Assembly (NCBI RefSeq): GCF_000834655.1
Contig: NZ_JXQQ01000008.1
Location: forward strand, 124,001-188,000
Source: Variovorax paradoxus
Lineage (GTDB): Bacteria; Pseudomonadota; Gammaproteobacteria; Burkholderiales; Burkholderiaceae_C
DNA: 64,000 nucleotides
Direction of reading: 5' to 3'
How positions within the stretch are numbered: the stretch's first letter is position 1; every line of letters begins with the position of its first letter. The position numbers and the translations under genes were made by a program. Below, piece after piece: positions 39,613 through 48,020 of this stretch. Below the pieces are notes generated by a model, which saw nothing but the letters and a program-made list of their open reading frames with translations, ran no database searches and had not been told where the DNA came from.

Positions 39613-40407
39613 TCAAAGCCCGGTGAACCTGGCGACCGCCGGAAAGTAGAGCCGGTACGGCAGCAGCCGCATCAGCTTCATCCAGAACGTGAAGCGCCGC
39701 GGAAAGTGGATCTCGAACGCGCCACGGCGCCATCCCTCGAGCATCGCCTCTGCGGCCTGCGCGGGCGTGATGAGTGCGGGCATCGCGAAATCATTTTTCG
39801 CCGTGAGCGCCGTCGTCACGAAGCCCGGCTGGATCACGCTCACGCCGATGCCGCGGGTATGCAGATCGATGTAGAGCACCTCGGCCAGATGGGTCAGTGC
39901 GGCCTTGGTCGGGCCGTAGGCCAGGCTCTTGGGCAGCCCCCGAAAGCCGGCGACGCTCGCCGTGAGCGACACGTGCCCTGCGCCGCGCGCCACGAAGCCG
40001 GGCAGCACCGCGGCAAGCACGTTCAGCGCACCGACGTAGTTGACCTGCTGATGCGCCAGCATTTCGTCGAGCGCGAAGGCGTCGGCGCGCAGCACGCCGT
40101 AGGTGGCCGCATTGAAGAGCACGAGGTCGACGGTGCCAGCCATCGCCTGCAGCTGCGCATACGCGGCGGCGACCTCGGCGGCATCGCGCACGTCGAGCGG
40201 CAGCACGATCACGCGGGGCGGCTGCGCGGCGTCGTTGTGCAGCGCCGCGAGTTCATCGAGCGCTTCGCCGTTGCGGGCCGACACCGCGACGCGCGCGCCG
40301 CCTTCGAGCAGCGCCAGCGCCGTCGCGCGGCCGATGCCCGAGGAGGCGCCGACGATCCACGCCGTCTTGCCGTGCCAGTCGGCGAGCGGTGGATTGAAGG
40401 GCTTCAC
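39613..40407 (-). CDS. Short-chain dehydrogenase/reductase
   Basis: A 264-aa NAD(P)-dependent enzyme. The cofactor motif is GASSGIGRATA near residue 20, NAATYG near 96, catalytic Ser in SLTASVAG near 146 and YGPTK near 158. The tail has a hydrophobic FWMKLMRLLPYRLYF segment suggesting membrane contact. It starts with GTG 40407, overlapping the transporter stop by 4 bp, and is the last of five coupled genes for fatty-acid or lipid modification. Confidence 0.9.
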   Translation of the reverse strand: MKPFNPPLADWHGKTAWIVGASSGIGRATALALLEGGARVAVSARNGEALDELAALHNDAAQPPRVIVLPLDVRDAAEVAAAYAQLQAMAGTVDLVLFNAATYGVLRADAFALDEMLAHQQVNYVGALNVLAAVLPGFVARGAGHVSLTASVAGFRGLPKSLAYGPTKAALTHLAEVLYIDLHTRGIGVSVIQPGFVTTALTAKNDFAMPALITPAQAAEAMLEGWRRGAFEIHFPRRFTFWMKLMRLLPYRLYFPAVARFTGL

Positions 40408-41699
40408 CGCGACGCCTTCACCGGAAGCTGCCGAGGCGGTGCGGACGCGGCCGGTCGGATCACCAGCACCCACAGCGCCGCCCCCGCGATCACCTTCAGC
40501 ACGCAGGGAAGGAGACAGTAGGCGAGCGACAGCGCCTGCAGCGCCGACGCATCGCGCGCGCCCGGCACGTAGCCGGCCAGCCCGAGCAGCGGCAAGGCGA
40601 GCCCGGCGGCCAGCGCAAGGTTGAGCTTGGTCGCGAAGTTCCACCAGCCGAAGTAGGCGCCGGCATGCGGCTGGTCGCCGGCCTCGGCAATGATTCCGGC
40701 CAAGAGCGCGCTCGGCAGCACGAGGTCCGAGCCGATCGCGAAACCCGACAGCGCGCAGACGACGAGAAACGGCACCGCGTCGCCCGCACCCATCGCCCCG
40801 GCCCATGCGAACACCGCCACCGACATGCACATGCCGCCGAGCCAGCTGCGCGCGAGCCCCCAGCGGCGCACGATGCGCAGCCACGCCGGGATCGACGCGG
40901 CGGCCACCACGAAGTAGAGGCCGAGGAACGCGGGCTCCATGGCGGCCGGCGCGCGCAGCCGGTCCTGCACGAAGAACAGCACCAGCGTGGCCGGCACCGC
41001 GCTCGCGATGCCGTTGAGCACGAACACCGCGAGCAGGCGGCGAAACGGCGCGCGGCGCAGCGGCAGCCGCAGGTCGATCGATGCATGCGGCGCGGCGGTG
41101 CGCACCGGCCGCGGCGCCTGCGTCCAGAAGACCCATCCCACCACCAGCAGCACGCCGAACAGCGCGACCATCGCGGGCAGGCCCGCCAGCGTCGGGACGA
41201 CCGACGCGAGCACCACGCCGACGAGCCCCATGCCTTCGCGCCAGCCCACGATGCGGCTGCGCTGCGAGGCGTCGCCGCCCAGCATCGCGCCCCAGGACTG
41301 GTGCGCGATGCTCAGCATGCTGTAGCCCGCGTAGGTCAGCGCCAGCAGCACGGCGGCAACCACGAGCAGCGCGCCATGGCGCGCCGGGTCGATGAGCAAT
41401 TGCGGAAAAAAGAGGAGCCCGAAGCCCAGCAGCAACACGCCCGCGGCGACCGCGCCGAAGCCCAGCACGGCCTGAGCCGATCGCGCATGCAGCCGGTCGC
41501 TGAGCCGCCCGAGCAGCGGATCGATCACCGCATCGAGCAGCCGCGCGCCCAGCAGCACCGCGCCCAGCGTGGCGAGCGGCACACCGAAGGCGCGCGCGTA
41601 ATGGTTCGGCAGCAGCACATAGAGCGGCAGCGCGACGAAGGCGAGCGGCAGGCCGAGCAGCCCGTAGCGCACGCCGGCCAGGAGTCCGAAGGAGGCCAC
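40404..41699 (-). CDS. MFS transporter, GPH/MelB-like
   Basis: A 431-aa protein with 12 hydrophobic segments. GARLLDAVIDPLLGRLSDR near residue 50 is the typical loop of the glycoside-pentoside-hexuronide cation symporter group. In related clusters this gene accompanies cyclopropane-fatty-acid-synthase-like genes rather than sugar genes, so the substrate may be a lipid or a small membrane-active compound. The start is 6 bp after the methyltransferase stop, and the end overlaps the SDR gene. Confidence 0.87.
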   Translation of the reverse strand: MASFGLLAGVRYGLLGLPLAFVALPLYVLLPNHYARAFGVPLATLGAVLLGARLLDAVIDPLLGRLSDRLHARSAQAVLGFGAVAAGVLLLGFGLLFFPQLLIDPARHGALLVVAAVLLALTYAGYSMLSIAHQSWGAMLGGDASQRSRIVGWREGMGLVGVVLASVVPTLAGLPAMVALFGVLLVVGWVFWTQAPRPVRTAAPHASIDLRLPLRRAPFRRLLAVFVLNGIASAVPATLVLFFVQDRLRAPAAMEPAFLGLYFVVAAASIPAWLRIVRRWGLARSWLGGMCMSVAVFAWAGAMGAGDAVPFLVVCALSGFAIGSDLVLPSALLAGIIAEAGDQPHAGAYFGWWNFATKLNLALAAGLALPLLGLAGYVPGARDASALQALSLAYCLLPCVLKVIAGAALWVLVIRPAASAPPRQLPVKASR

Positions 41700-41705
41700 G
41701 AAGGG

Positions 41706-42932
41706 CTAGCGCTTTTGCAGCGTGTACTGCACCACGTCGATGTTGGCCTGCGAGAACGCCGCCTCGCAGTAGGCCAGGTAGAACTCCCAGATGCGCATGA
41801 AGCGCTCGTCGAAGCCCAGCTGCAGGATCTGCCCGCGCTGCGCGAGAAAGTGCTCGCGCCAGCGGCGCAGCGTCTCGGCGTAGTCGGCGCCGAAGGCGAA
41901 CTCGTCCACTACCGCGAGCCCCGCCGCCTCGGCCTCGCGGCGGAATTCGCGCGGGCAGGGCAGGCAGCCGCCCGGGAAGATGTACTGCTGGATGAAGTCG
42001 GTCGAGTCGATGTAGCGGTCGAAGAGCTGGTCGTCGATCACGATGCTCTGCACGCACGCGCGGCCGCCGGGCTTCAGGAGCCGGCTCACGCTCTTGAAAT
42101 ACGTCGGCCAGTATTCGCGGCCCACGGCCTCGACCATCTCGATGGAGCAGACCGCATCGAACGGTGCGTCGTCGATGTCGCGGTAGTCCTGCAGGCGCAG
42201 GTCGGCCGAGAGGCCGGCGGTGCGCTGGCGCGCGAAGGCGAGCTGCTCGGTGGAGAGCGTCACGCCCGTCACCGAGGCGCCGAAGTCGAAGGCGGCCATC
42301 TCGGCCAGCGCGCCCCAGCCGCAGCCGATCTCCAGCACGCGGTCGCCGGCCTTCACGCCCGCCATGTCGAGCGCGCGGCGCACCTTGGCGCGCTGGGCGT
42401 CGGGCATCGGCCTGCCCAGGTCGCCCTCGAACCAGGCCGACGAATAGTTCATCGTCTCGTCGAGCCAGAGCTTGTAGAAGGCATTGCCCAGGTCGTAGTG
42501 CGCGTGGATGTTGCGCGAACTCCCGGCCTTGCTGTTGCGGTGCATCAGGTGCCGCACGCGGTAGACGAGGCGGCCGAACCAGCTGCCGTAGACCACGTCC
42601 TCGATCGCGCGGCGATTGGCGATGAAGACCTTGATGAGTTCGACCAGGTTCGGCGTGGTCCAGTCGCCCGCGATGTAGCTCTCGGCGAAGCCGATGTCGC
42701 CCGACTTGAGCGCGGCCTTGCAGACCTCCCAGTTGCGCAGCGTGAGCGAGGCCGTGAGGTTGCTGCTGCCGGGCGCGGCACCGAAGTGCTGCACCGAGTC
42801 GTCGGGCAGGCGCACCGTCAGCGAGCCGTGGGCGAGACGCTGCAACAGGCCCAGCACCGTGCGCGCGGCGCCGGGGGCATCCTGCGGCAGCGAAAAGCGC
42901 GAAACCTGGGGGGCGGTGGTGGTCGGAGTCAT
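41706..42932 (-). CDS. Cyclopropane-fatty-acyl-phospholipid synthase family methyltransferase
   Basis: A 408-aa S-adenosylmethionine-dependent enzyme acting on unsaturated acyl chains of phospholipids. Seen are the N-terminal lipid-binding region, DLGNAFYKLWLDETMNYSSAWF, SAM motif VLEIGCGWGALAEMA near residue 195, EMVEAVGREYWPTYF near 270 and the FPGGCLPC segment. It may form cyclopropane rings or, like the UfaA/UfaM relatives in Rhodobacter, methylate other fatty acids. Its ATG overlaps the DUF1365 stop. Confidence 0.9.
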   Translation of the reverse strand: MTPTTTAPQVSRFSLPQDAPGAARTVLGLLQRLAHGSLTVRLPDDSVQHFGAAPGSSNLTASLTLRNWEVCKAALKSGDIGFAESYIAGDWTTPNLVELIKVFIANRRAIEDVVYGSWFGRLVYRVRHLMHRNSKAGSSRNIHAHYDLGNAFYKLWLDETMNYSSAWFEGDLGRPMPDAQRAKVRRALDMAGVKAGDRVLEIGCGWGALAEMAAFDFGASVTGVTLSTEQLAFARQRTAGLSADLRLQDYRDIDDAPFDAVCSIEMVEAVGREYWPTYFKSVSRLLKPGGRACVQSIVIDDQLFDRYIDSTDFIQQYIFPGGCLPCPREFRREAEAAGLAVVDEFAFGADYAETLRRWREHFLAQRGQILQLGFDERFMRIWEFYLAYCEAAFSQANIDVVQYTLQKR

Positions 42933-43732
42933 GGGTTCGCCTGCTGCTGGTGCGGATGGTCGCTGGACACGAAATGGCGGGGCGGCGCGGGCTTGGCGAC
43001 GAAGGGAACGCGCTTGAGCCAGAGCCTGGCGGCCTGCCAGTGGATGCGCGCAATGAGCCCGAAGGTCATCGCGGGGTAGCGCCAGAGCGCGCGCCGTGTG
43101 CTGGCCGCCGAGAGCGGGCCGAGTTCGCCGCTCACGCTGGTCTGCAGCAGGGGGCCGTCGGCGTCGTCGTGGTCGATGCGCACCACCGTGTGGGCGAATT
43201 CGGCATCGACGAAGAAGCGGAAGCGGTAGTCGCCGCTGACCTGGCAGAACGGCGAGACGTGGAAGGCCTTGGTGGCCTTGAGTTCCTGGCCGTAGACCGG
43301 GCGGTCCAGCAGGTAGCAGTGGCGCTCGCCGAAGGTGTTGTTCACCTCGACCACGATGGCGCGGAGCGCGCCTTCGGCCGTGTGGCAGTACCAGAAGCTC
43401 ACCGGCTTGAAGGTGTAGCCGAACACGCGCGGATAGCAGTGCAGCCAGGCTTCGCCGGTCGCGTCGTGGATCTGGTGGGCGGCCAGCAGGTCGTCGAGCC
43501 AGGAGAGGGCGCCGCCTTGCGCGGGCGTGCGGCCGTCGCCGTGGTCGACGTCGTGAAAGGAGAGGGCAGCCCGCCGGTTGAGCGCCAGCGACTTGCTGCC
43601 GTTCGCGCGCAGGGTGCGCATCGGCAGCATCAGGAAATAGGTCGGGTAGACGAAGGCGTTGCGCGCCGGACGCAGGCGCGCGTGGCGCACTTCGCCGAAG
43701 CCCATCAGCGGGAACGGCAAGGCCTGGCTCAT
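42929..43732 (-). CDS. DUF1365 protein
   Basis: A 267-aa protein matching the DUF1365 pattern: GEVRHARLRPARNAFVYPTYFLMLPM at the start, FGYTFKPVSFWYC near 107, NNTFGERH near 132 and KAFHVSPFCQVSGDYRFRF near 154. Function unestablished, but it is repeatedly found between an FAD oxidoreductase and a cyclopropane-synthase-like gene. ATG 43732 overlaps the oxidoreductase stop (ATGA). Confidence 0.92.
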   Translation of the reverse strand: MSQALPFPLMGFGEVRHARLRPARNAFVYPTYFLMLPMRTLRANGSKSLALNRRAALSFHDVDHGDGRTPAQGGALSWLDDLLAAHQIHDATGEAWLHCYPRVFGYTFKPVSFWYCHTAEGALRAIVVEVNNTFGERHCYLLDRPVYGQELKATKAFHVSPFCQVSGDYRFRFFVDAEFAHTVVRIDHDDADGPLLQTSVSGELGPLSAASTRRALWRYPAMTFGLIARIHWQAARLWLKRVPFVAKPAPPRHFVSSDHPHQQQANP

Positions 43733-45072
43733 GCCAGTGCCCTCGCCAGCGCGTCGAACGGTGCGCCGGGTGCCGCCACATGGGCCCGCAGGCCTTCGGC
43801 GGCCACGATGCCTGCCTTGAGGCCGTCTTCGTGAAAGCCGTAGCCCATCCATGCGCCTGCGAACCAGGTGTTGCGCTGGCCCTGCAAGGTGGGCACCGCG
43901 GCCTGCGCGCGGATCGCGGCAAGGTCGAGCACCGGGTGGTCGTAGTCGTATTCGGCCATGACCTGACTACGCTGGATTTCACGCACCGGATTCAACGAAA
44001 CGATCACCGGCTGCTCCCAGGGCAGCGGCTGCAGCTTGTTCAGCAGGTAGTGCAGGCAGACCCGGCCCGATTCGCGCTCGCTGGCGGCCGCGCGCTCGTA
44101 GTTCCAGGCGGCCCAGGCCGACTGGCGTTGCGGCAGCGCCGAGGCGTCGGTGTGGAGCACGGCGTGGTTCGCCTGGTAGCGGATCGCGCCGAGCACGGCC
44201 GCTTCGGCAGGGCTCGCGTCGCCGAGCATGGCGAGCGACTGGTCGGAGTGGGTGGCCAGGATCGCGTGGTCGAAGCGCTCGGTGCCGGCATCGGTGGCGA
44301 CGAGCACGCTGTCGCCCGTGCGGGTGATGCGGCGTACGGGGGTGCGCAGGCGCTTGTCCTGCAGGCCCGCGACGATCTTCTCGACGTAGTGGCGGGAGCC
44401 GCCGCGCACGGTGCGCCATTGCGGCCGGTTGGCGATCTGGATCAGCCCGTGGTTGTGGCAGAAGCGGATCATTGTCGCGACCGGGAACGCCAGCATCTGC
44501 GCGGTCGAGCAGCTCCAGATGCAGCCCATCATCGGCAGGAAGTACCAGTCTCGGAAGGCGGTGCCGAAGCGGTGGGCGTCCAGGAACTGGCCGAGCGGCT
44601 GGGCCAGTTCGCCCTCGGTGCCGGCCTGGGCGATGCGCGTGGTCAGGCGGTTGAAGCGCAGGAGGTCGGCCAGCATGCCGAGGAAGCGCGGATCGGCCAG
44701 GTTGCGCCGCTGGGCAAACACGGTGGCGAGGTTGTTGCCGCTCCATTCGAGACGGCTGCCGTTGTCGCGGGGGGCCTGGACCGAGAACGACATCTCCGAC
44801 AGCGCCGTCTCGACGCCCAGTTCGGCGAACAGGCGGATCAGGTTCGGGTAGGTGCGGTCGTTGTAGACCAGGAAGCCGGTGTCGACGCCGTGAGCAACCG
44901 GGGTGGCATCTCTGGCCGAGCGCGGCAACGAGATCGTTGTGGTGTGCGCGTGACCACCGAAGTAGTCGCTGGCTTCGACGAGGGTGATGCGGGCCGCGTC
45001 GCGCAGGGCGTGCGCCGCGGCAAGTCCGGAAATGCCGGCGCCGATGATGGCGACGCGAGGGGGCTGCGTCAT
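43729..45072 (-). CDS. FAD-dependent amine-oxidase-like oxidoreductase
   Basis: A 447-aa flavoprotein. The N-terminal dinucleotide-binding motif is VAIIGAGISGLAAAHALR at residues 7-24, followed by EASDYFGGHAHT. The C-terminal FAD contact is NTWFAGAWMGYGFHEDGLKAG. It resembles phytoene-desaturase or amine-oxidase-type proteins that precede DUF1365 genes. It likely oxidises an acyl chain or related lipid in the same pathway (inference). It is first in a five-gene minus-strand operon. The open frame upstream to 45237 lacks coding character. Confidence 0.88.
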   Translation of the reverse strand: MTQPPRVAIIGAGISGLAAAHALRDAARITLVEASDYFGGHAHTTTISLPRSARDATPVAHGVDTGFLVYNDRTYPNLIRLFAELGVETALSEMSFSVQAPRDNGSRLEWSGNNLATVFAQRRNLADPRFLGMLADLLRFNRLTTRIAQAGTEGELAQPLGQFLDAHRFGTAFRDWYFLPMMGCIWSCSTAQMLAFPVATMIRFCHNHGLIQIANRPQWRTVRGGSRHYVEKIVAGLQDKRLRTPVRRITRTGDSVLVATDAGTERFDHAILATHSDQSLAMLGDASPAEAAVLGAIRYQANHAVLHTDASALPQRQSAWAAWNYERAAASERESGRVCLHYLLNKLQPLPWEQPVIVSLNPVREIQRSQVMAEYDYDHPVLDLAAIRAQAAVPTLQGQRNTWFAGAWMGYGFHEDGLKAGIVAAEGLRAHVAAPGAPFDALARALA

Positions 45073-45365
45073 CGCGAGCCCCCGTTCCGGCGGGAATACA
45101 AAAATGCTGCGAGGCGCCCCGACGCGAAGGAGGGAGGGAGGGAGGAGGAGAAGAATCGCCTCGGGATTTCGACCAGACGACAAGCGCCTGGAAGACCTCG
45201 CAACATGAAAACCGGTGGGCTCTTGTCGCCCACGCAAATTATGAGCACGCCCTCGGCGGCACGGTTCCCTGTGCGGTGGTAAGCGTTTGTGACGTTCAGT
45301 TCACGAAGTGGCGGACTCATCGGTAAATAATATTACCGATTCGTATTTTTGTGAACTGGTCAGTC
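45073..45365 (-). promoter_or_regulatory. Regulatory region of the lipid-modification operon
   Basis: 293 bp between the peroxidase stop and the oxidoreductase start. It holds a G-rich tract GGAGGGAGGGAGGGAGG (45129-45145), able to form a G-quadruplex on the plus strand. It also holds a perfect inverted repeat ATCGGTAA-N6-TTACCGAT (45319-45340), nested within a second pair CAGTTCAC (45297-45304) and GTGAACTG (45351-45358). No standard promoter was recognised with confidence. Confidence 0.6.
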
Positions 45366-45980
45366 TTAATTTGTCCCGAGCTGCTTCTCGATGACGTTGA
45401 CGAAGCCGTTCTCGTCCGGTGCCGTCATGCTCGACCAGGCCTGCACGACCTTGCCGTCGCGCCCGATCAGGTACTTGTAGAAATTCCATTTCGGCGTGGT
45501 GCCGGAGGCTTGGGCAAGCTGTTTGAACAGCGGATTGGCGTCCGTTCCGCGCACCGACGACTTGGCGAACATCGGAAACTTCACCCCGAACGTGCTTTCG
45601 CAGAAGTCGGCGATTTCCTTGTTCGAGCCCGATTCCTGGGAGAAATCGTTCGATGGGAAGCCCAGCACCACGAGCCCGCGGTTGCGGTATTTCAGGTCCA
45701 GCGCTTCGAGGCCCTTGTACTGGGGCGTGAACCCGCAGAAGCTCGCCGTATTCACCACCAGGACCACCTTGCCCGAGTACTGGCACAAAGTCTGGGGCTT
45801 TTCATCCTGCAGGCGCGGGAAGGTGTGTTGAAGGATCGCAGGGCATCCGGCAGCTTCCGCCGCAGCGGGCGCGGCAGGGGCGGTCTGGGCGCTCGCCGGC
45901 AGTGCGGTAAACAGTCCCGCCACGAGGGAAACAGCTGGTGCGCAGCGCCAGAGCGTCGACAATAAGAAAAGGGTTCGCAT
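45366..45980 (-). CDS. Exported glutathione peroxidase family protein
   Basis: A 204-aa thiol peroxidase. A signal peptide (about residues 1-31) predicts periplasmic location. The catalytic motif NTASFCGFTPQY carries Cys instead of selenocysteine. GFPSNDFSQESGSNKEI holds the active-site Gln position as an SQE variant. KWNFYKYLI carries the active-site Trp. It should reduce peroxides, probably with thioredoxin-like donors. ATG 45980 has a GGAG site. Confidence 0.9.
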   Translation of the reverse strand: MRTLFLLSTLWRCAPAVSLVAGLFTALPASAQTAPAAPAAAEAAGCPAILQHTFPRLQDEKPQTLCQYSGKVVLVVNTASFCGFTPQYKGLEALDLKYRNRGLVVLGFPSNDFSQESGSNKEIADFCESTFGVKFPMFAKSSVRGTDANPLFKQLAQASGTTPKWNFYKYLIGRDGKVVQAWSSMTAPDENGFVNVIEKQLGTN

Positions 45981-46110
45981 GGCGGGCTCCTGGTTCAAAA
46001 AAGGGGGGTGTGCATCCGTGCCGCCACGGCGCACGTATCCGCATCATCGCGCGTCTGTCATGGGCGCGCCAAACGGGCCGACTAAAATCGGCGGCCATAG
46101 AAAGACTTTG

Positions 46111-46968
46111 ATGCTCTATCCGGAACTCTTCAGACAACTCGAATCCGTCCGCTGGGACATGGACAAGGACATTCCCTGGCAGTCGTTCGATGCTTCCTTG
46201 CTGACGGAAGAGCAGGCCCAGACCATCAAGATGAATGCCATCACCGAGTGGGCGGCGCTGCCGGCGACCGAGATGTTCCTGCGCGACAACCGGCACGATA
46301 GCGATTTTTCCGCTTTCATGTCGATCTGGTTCTTCGAGGAGCAGAAGCACTCGCTGGTGCTGATGGAATACCTCAAGCGCTTCAGCCCCAAGCACGCGCC
46401 CACCGAAGCCGAACTGCACGAAGTGCGCTTCGATTTCGACCCCGCCCCCCCGCTCGAGACCCTCATGCTGCATTTCTGCGGCGAGATCCGCCTGAACCAC
46501 TGGTACCGCCGCGCGGCCCAGTGGCACACCGAGCCGGTCATCAAGCACATCTACACCACGCTGAGCCAGGACGAAGCCCGCCACGGCGGCGCCTACCTGC
46601 GCTACATGAAGCGTGCGCTCGAGAAGTTCGGCGACGAAGCCCGTGCCGCGTTCACCAAGGTCGGCGTCCTGATGGCCAGTGCCCGCCGCACCGCCCAGGC
46701 CCTGCACCCGACCAACCTGCACGTGAACAAGGCGCTGTTCCCCAACGACACCATCCAGAGCCGCATGCCCGATCCGGACTGGCTGGAGCACTGGCTCGAC
46801 AAGCAGATCAAGTTCGATGCCGTCTGGGAAACCAAGGTCGGCGAGCGCATCCTGCACAACCTGAGCCTCTTGATGAACCGCAGCTTCAAGACCGTGCAGG
46901 AGCTCAACCGCTACCGCAAGGAAGTCGCCGCGACCCTGGGCCCCAGGCCCGAGTACCAAGGCGCATAA
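46111..46968 (+). CDS. Ferritin-like diiron protein, acyl-ACP-desaturase type
   Basis: A 285-aa cytoplasmic protein. A di-iron four-helix core is visible: Glu in ITEWAALPATEMF, EEQKH near residue 84, GEIRLNHW near 129 and DEARHGG near 154. The two ExxH pairs are those of ferritin-like oxygenases and type 2 acyl-ACP desaturases. Substrate unknown. It lies near a lipid-modification cluster and a peroxidase gene. ATG 46111 is preferred; the frame upstream to 45979 is antisense to the peroxidase start. A strong terminator follows. Confidence 0.8.
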   Translation: MLYPELFRQLESVRWDMDKDIPWQSFDASLLTEEQAQTIKMNAITEWAALPATEMFLRDNRHDSDFSAFMSIWFFEEQKHSLVLMEYLKRFSPKHAPTEAELHEVRFDFDPAPPLETLMLHFCGEIRLNHWYRRAAQWHTEPVIKHIYTTLSQDEARHGGAYLRYMKRALEKFGDEARAAFTKVGVLMASARRTAQALHPTNLHVNKALFPNDTIQSRMPDPDWLEHWLDKQIKFDAVWETKVGERILHNLSLLMNRSFKTVQELNRYRKEVAATLGPRPEYQGA

Positions 46969-46976
46969 GCAGAAAC

Positions 46977-47005
46977 ATCGCCCCGCAATCCGGGGCGATT
47001 TTTTT
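46977..47005 (+). terminator. Rho-independent terminator
   Basis: ATCGCCCCG (46977-46985) and CGGGGCGAT (46991-46999) pair perfectly over a 5-nt loop and are followed by a seven-T run. It isolates the desaturase-like gene from the sigma factor promoter. Confidence 0.93.
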
Positions 47006-47015
47006 GGGCGTGCGG

Positions 47016-47042
47016 TGTCACAACCCGCAGTCGCCGAACGTC
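47016..47042 (+). promoter_or_regulatory. ECF41-type promoter of the sigma factor gene
   Basis: TGTCACA (47016-47022), a 16-bp spacer and CGTC (47039-47042) match the known ECF41 consensus exactly. The start codon at 47052 is only 9 nt past the -10, so the transcript is predicted to be leaderless or nearly so. The site implies autoregulation. Confidence 0.88.
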
Positions 47043-47051
47043 TAATCGGGC

Positions 47052-47933
47052 ATGGACGACCCGACCCTCACCTTCGACAGCCACCGTCGCCGCCTCCAGG
47101 GCATCGCCTACCGCATGCTCGGCTCCGTTGCCGAGGCCGAAGAGGTGGTTCAGGACGCCTGGTTGCGCTGGCACGAGGCCGACAAGGCCAGTTTCGACAG
47201 CGCCGAAGCCTGGCTCGTGACCGTCGTCACGCGCCTGTCGATCGACCGGCTGCGCGCTGCCAAGGTCCAGCGCGAGCACTACATCGGCGCCTGGATGCCC
47301 GAGCCGACGCTGACCGAGTCGCCCGATACGCCCGAGGAATCGCTCGAGCGCGCCGACAACATCTCCGTCGCCTTCCTCGCCGTGCTCGAGCGCCTCGCTC
47401 CCGAGGCGCGCGCCGCCTTCCTGATGCGCGAGGTGTTCGATGCCGACTACGACGAAGTGGCGCTCACGCTCGGCAAGAGCGAAGCCGCCTGCCGCCAACT
47501 GGTGCACCGCGCCAAGGCGCAGGTGCAGGACGCCCGCCCGCGCTACCAGGTCTCGCGCGAAACCCACCAGCGCCTCTTGCGCGCCTTCGCAGACGCCGCC
47601 GCGCGCGGCAGCATGCAGGACCTGAAGGCGCTGATGACCGAGGAGGTCGAGCTCATTGGCGACGGCGGCGGCAAGGTGCAGACCTTCAGCAAGGTCCTCA
47701 CCGGCAACCAGCGCCTGGCGCAGCTCTACTTCTCGCTCTGGCGCCGCATGGGCCCGGCGGTGCGCATGGAGATGGTGGAAATCAACGGCGAACCCGGTCT
47801 CCTGCGCTTCATCGACGGCGAACTCGAATCGGCGCAGACCTTCGAGATCGAGGACGACCGCATCGCGCGCATCCGCGTGCAGCGCAACCCGGACAAGCTC
47901 GCGCGCATTGCACAGATCGTTGCCTCGAAATAG
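47052..47933 (+). CDS. ECF41-family sigma factor with SnoaL-like C-terminal domain
   Basis: A 293-aa sigma factor. Region 2 (about residues 5-75) has YRMLGSVAEAEEVVQDAWLRW. The linker has GAWMPEP, matching the conserved WLPEP-type motif of ECF41. Region 4 (about 110-165) recognises the -35. A SnoaL_2-like domain (about 175-290) contains DGGGK near residue 204, the conserved ECF41 motif. In this group the C-terminal extension replaces a separate anti-sigma factor and tunes activity. The target gene follows, with the same promoter type. Confidence 0.95.
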   Translation: MDDPTLTFDSHRRRLQGIAYRMLGSVAEAEEVVQDAWLRWHEADKASFDSAEAWLVTVVTRLSIDRLRAAKVQREHYIGAWMPEPTLTESPDTPEESLERADNISVAFLAVLERLAPEARAAFLMREVFDADYDEVALTLGKSEAACRQLVHRAKAQVQDARPRYQVSRETHQRLLRAFADAAARGSMQDLKALMTEEVELIGDGGGKVQTFSKVLTGNQRLAQLYFSLWRRMGPAVRMEMVEINGEPGLLRFIDGELESAQTFEIEDDRIARIRVQRNPDKLARIAQIVASK

Positions 47934-47944
47934 TTCGCGCGGCG

Positions 47945-47971
47945 TGTCACAGGGCCGATGGCTGGCCCGTC
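47945..47971 (+). promoter_or_regulatory. ECF41-type promoter of the AhpD-like gene
   Basis: TGTCACA (47945-47951), 16-bp spacer, CGTC (47968-47971), identical in architecture to the site upstream of the sigma factor gene. The leader to ATG 48021 is about 40 nt. Confidence 0.9.
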
Positions 47972-48020
47972 TTCAGTGGGTAGGAAGCAGATTTTTCAAC
48001 CACCCAACCGGAGCCTTCTC

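Noticed and set aside
40408..43053. SDR frame fused upstream into an 1146-aa protein
   Set aside because: The upstream part is an off-frame translation of the transporter and methyltransferase genes, which are intact in their own frames.
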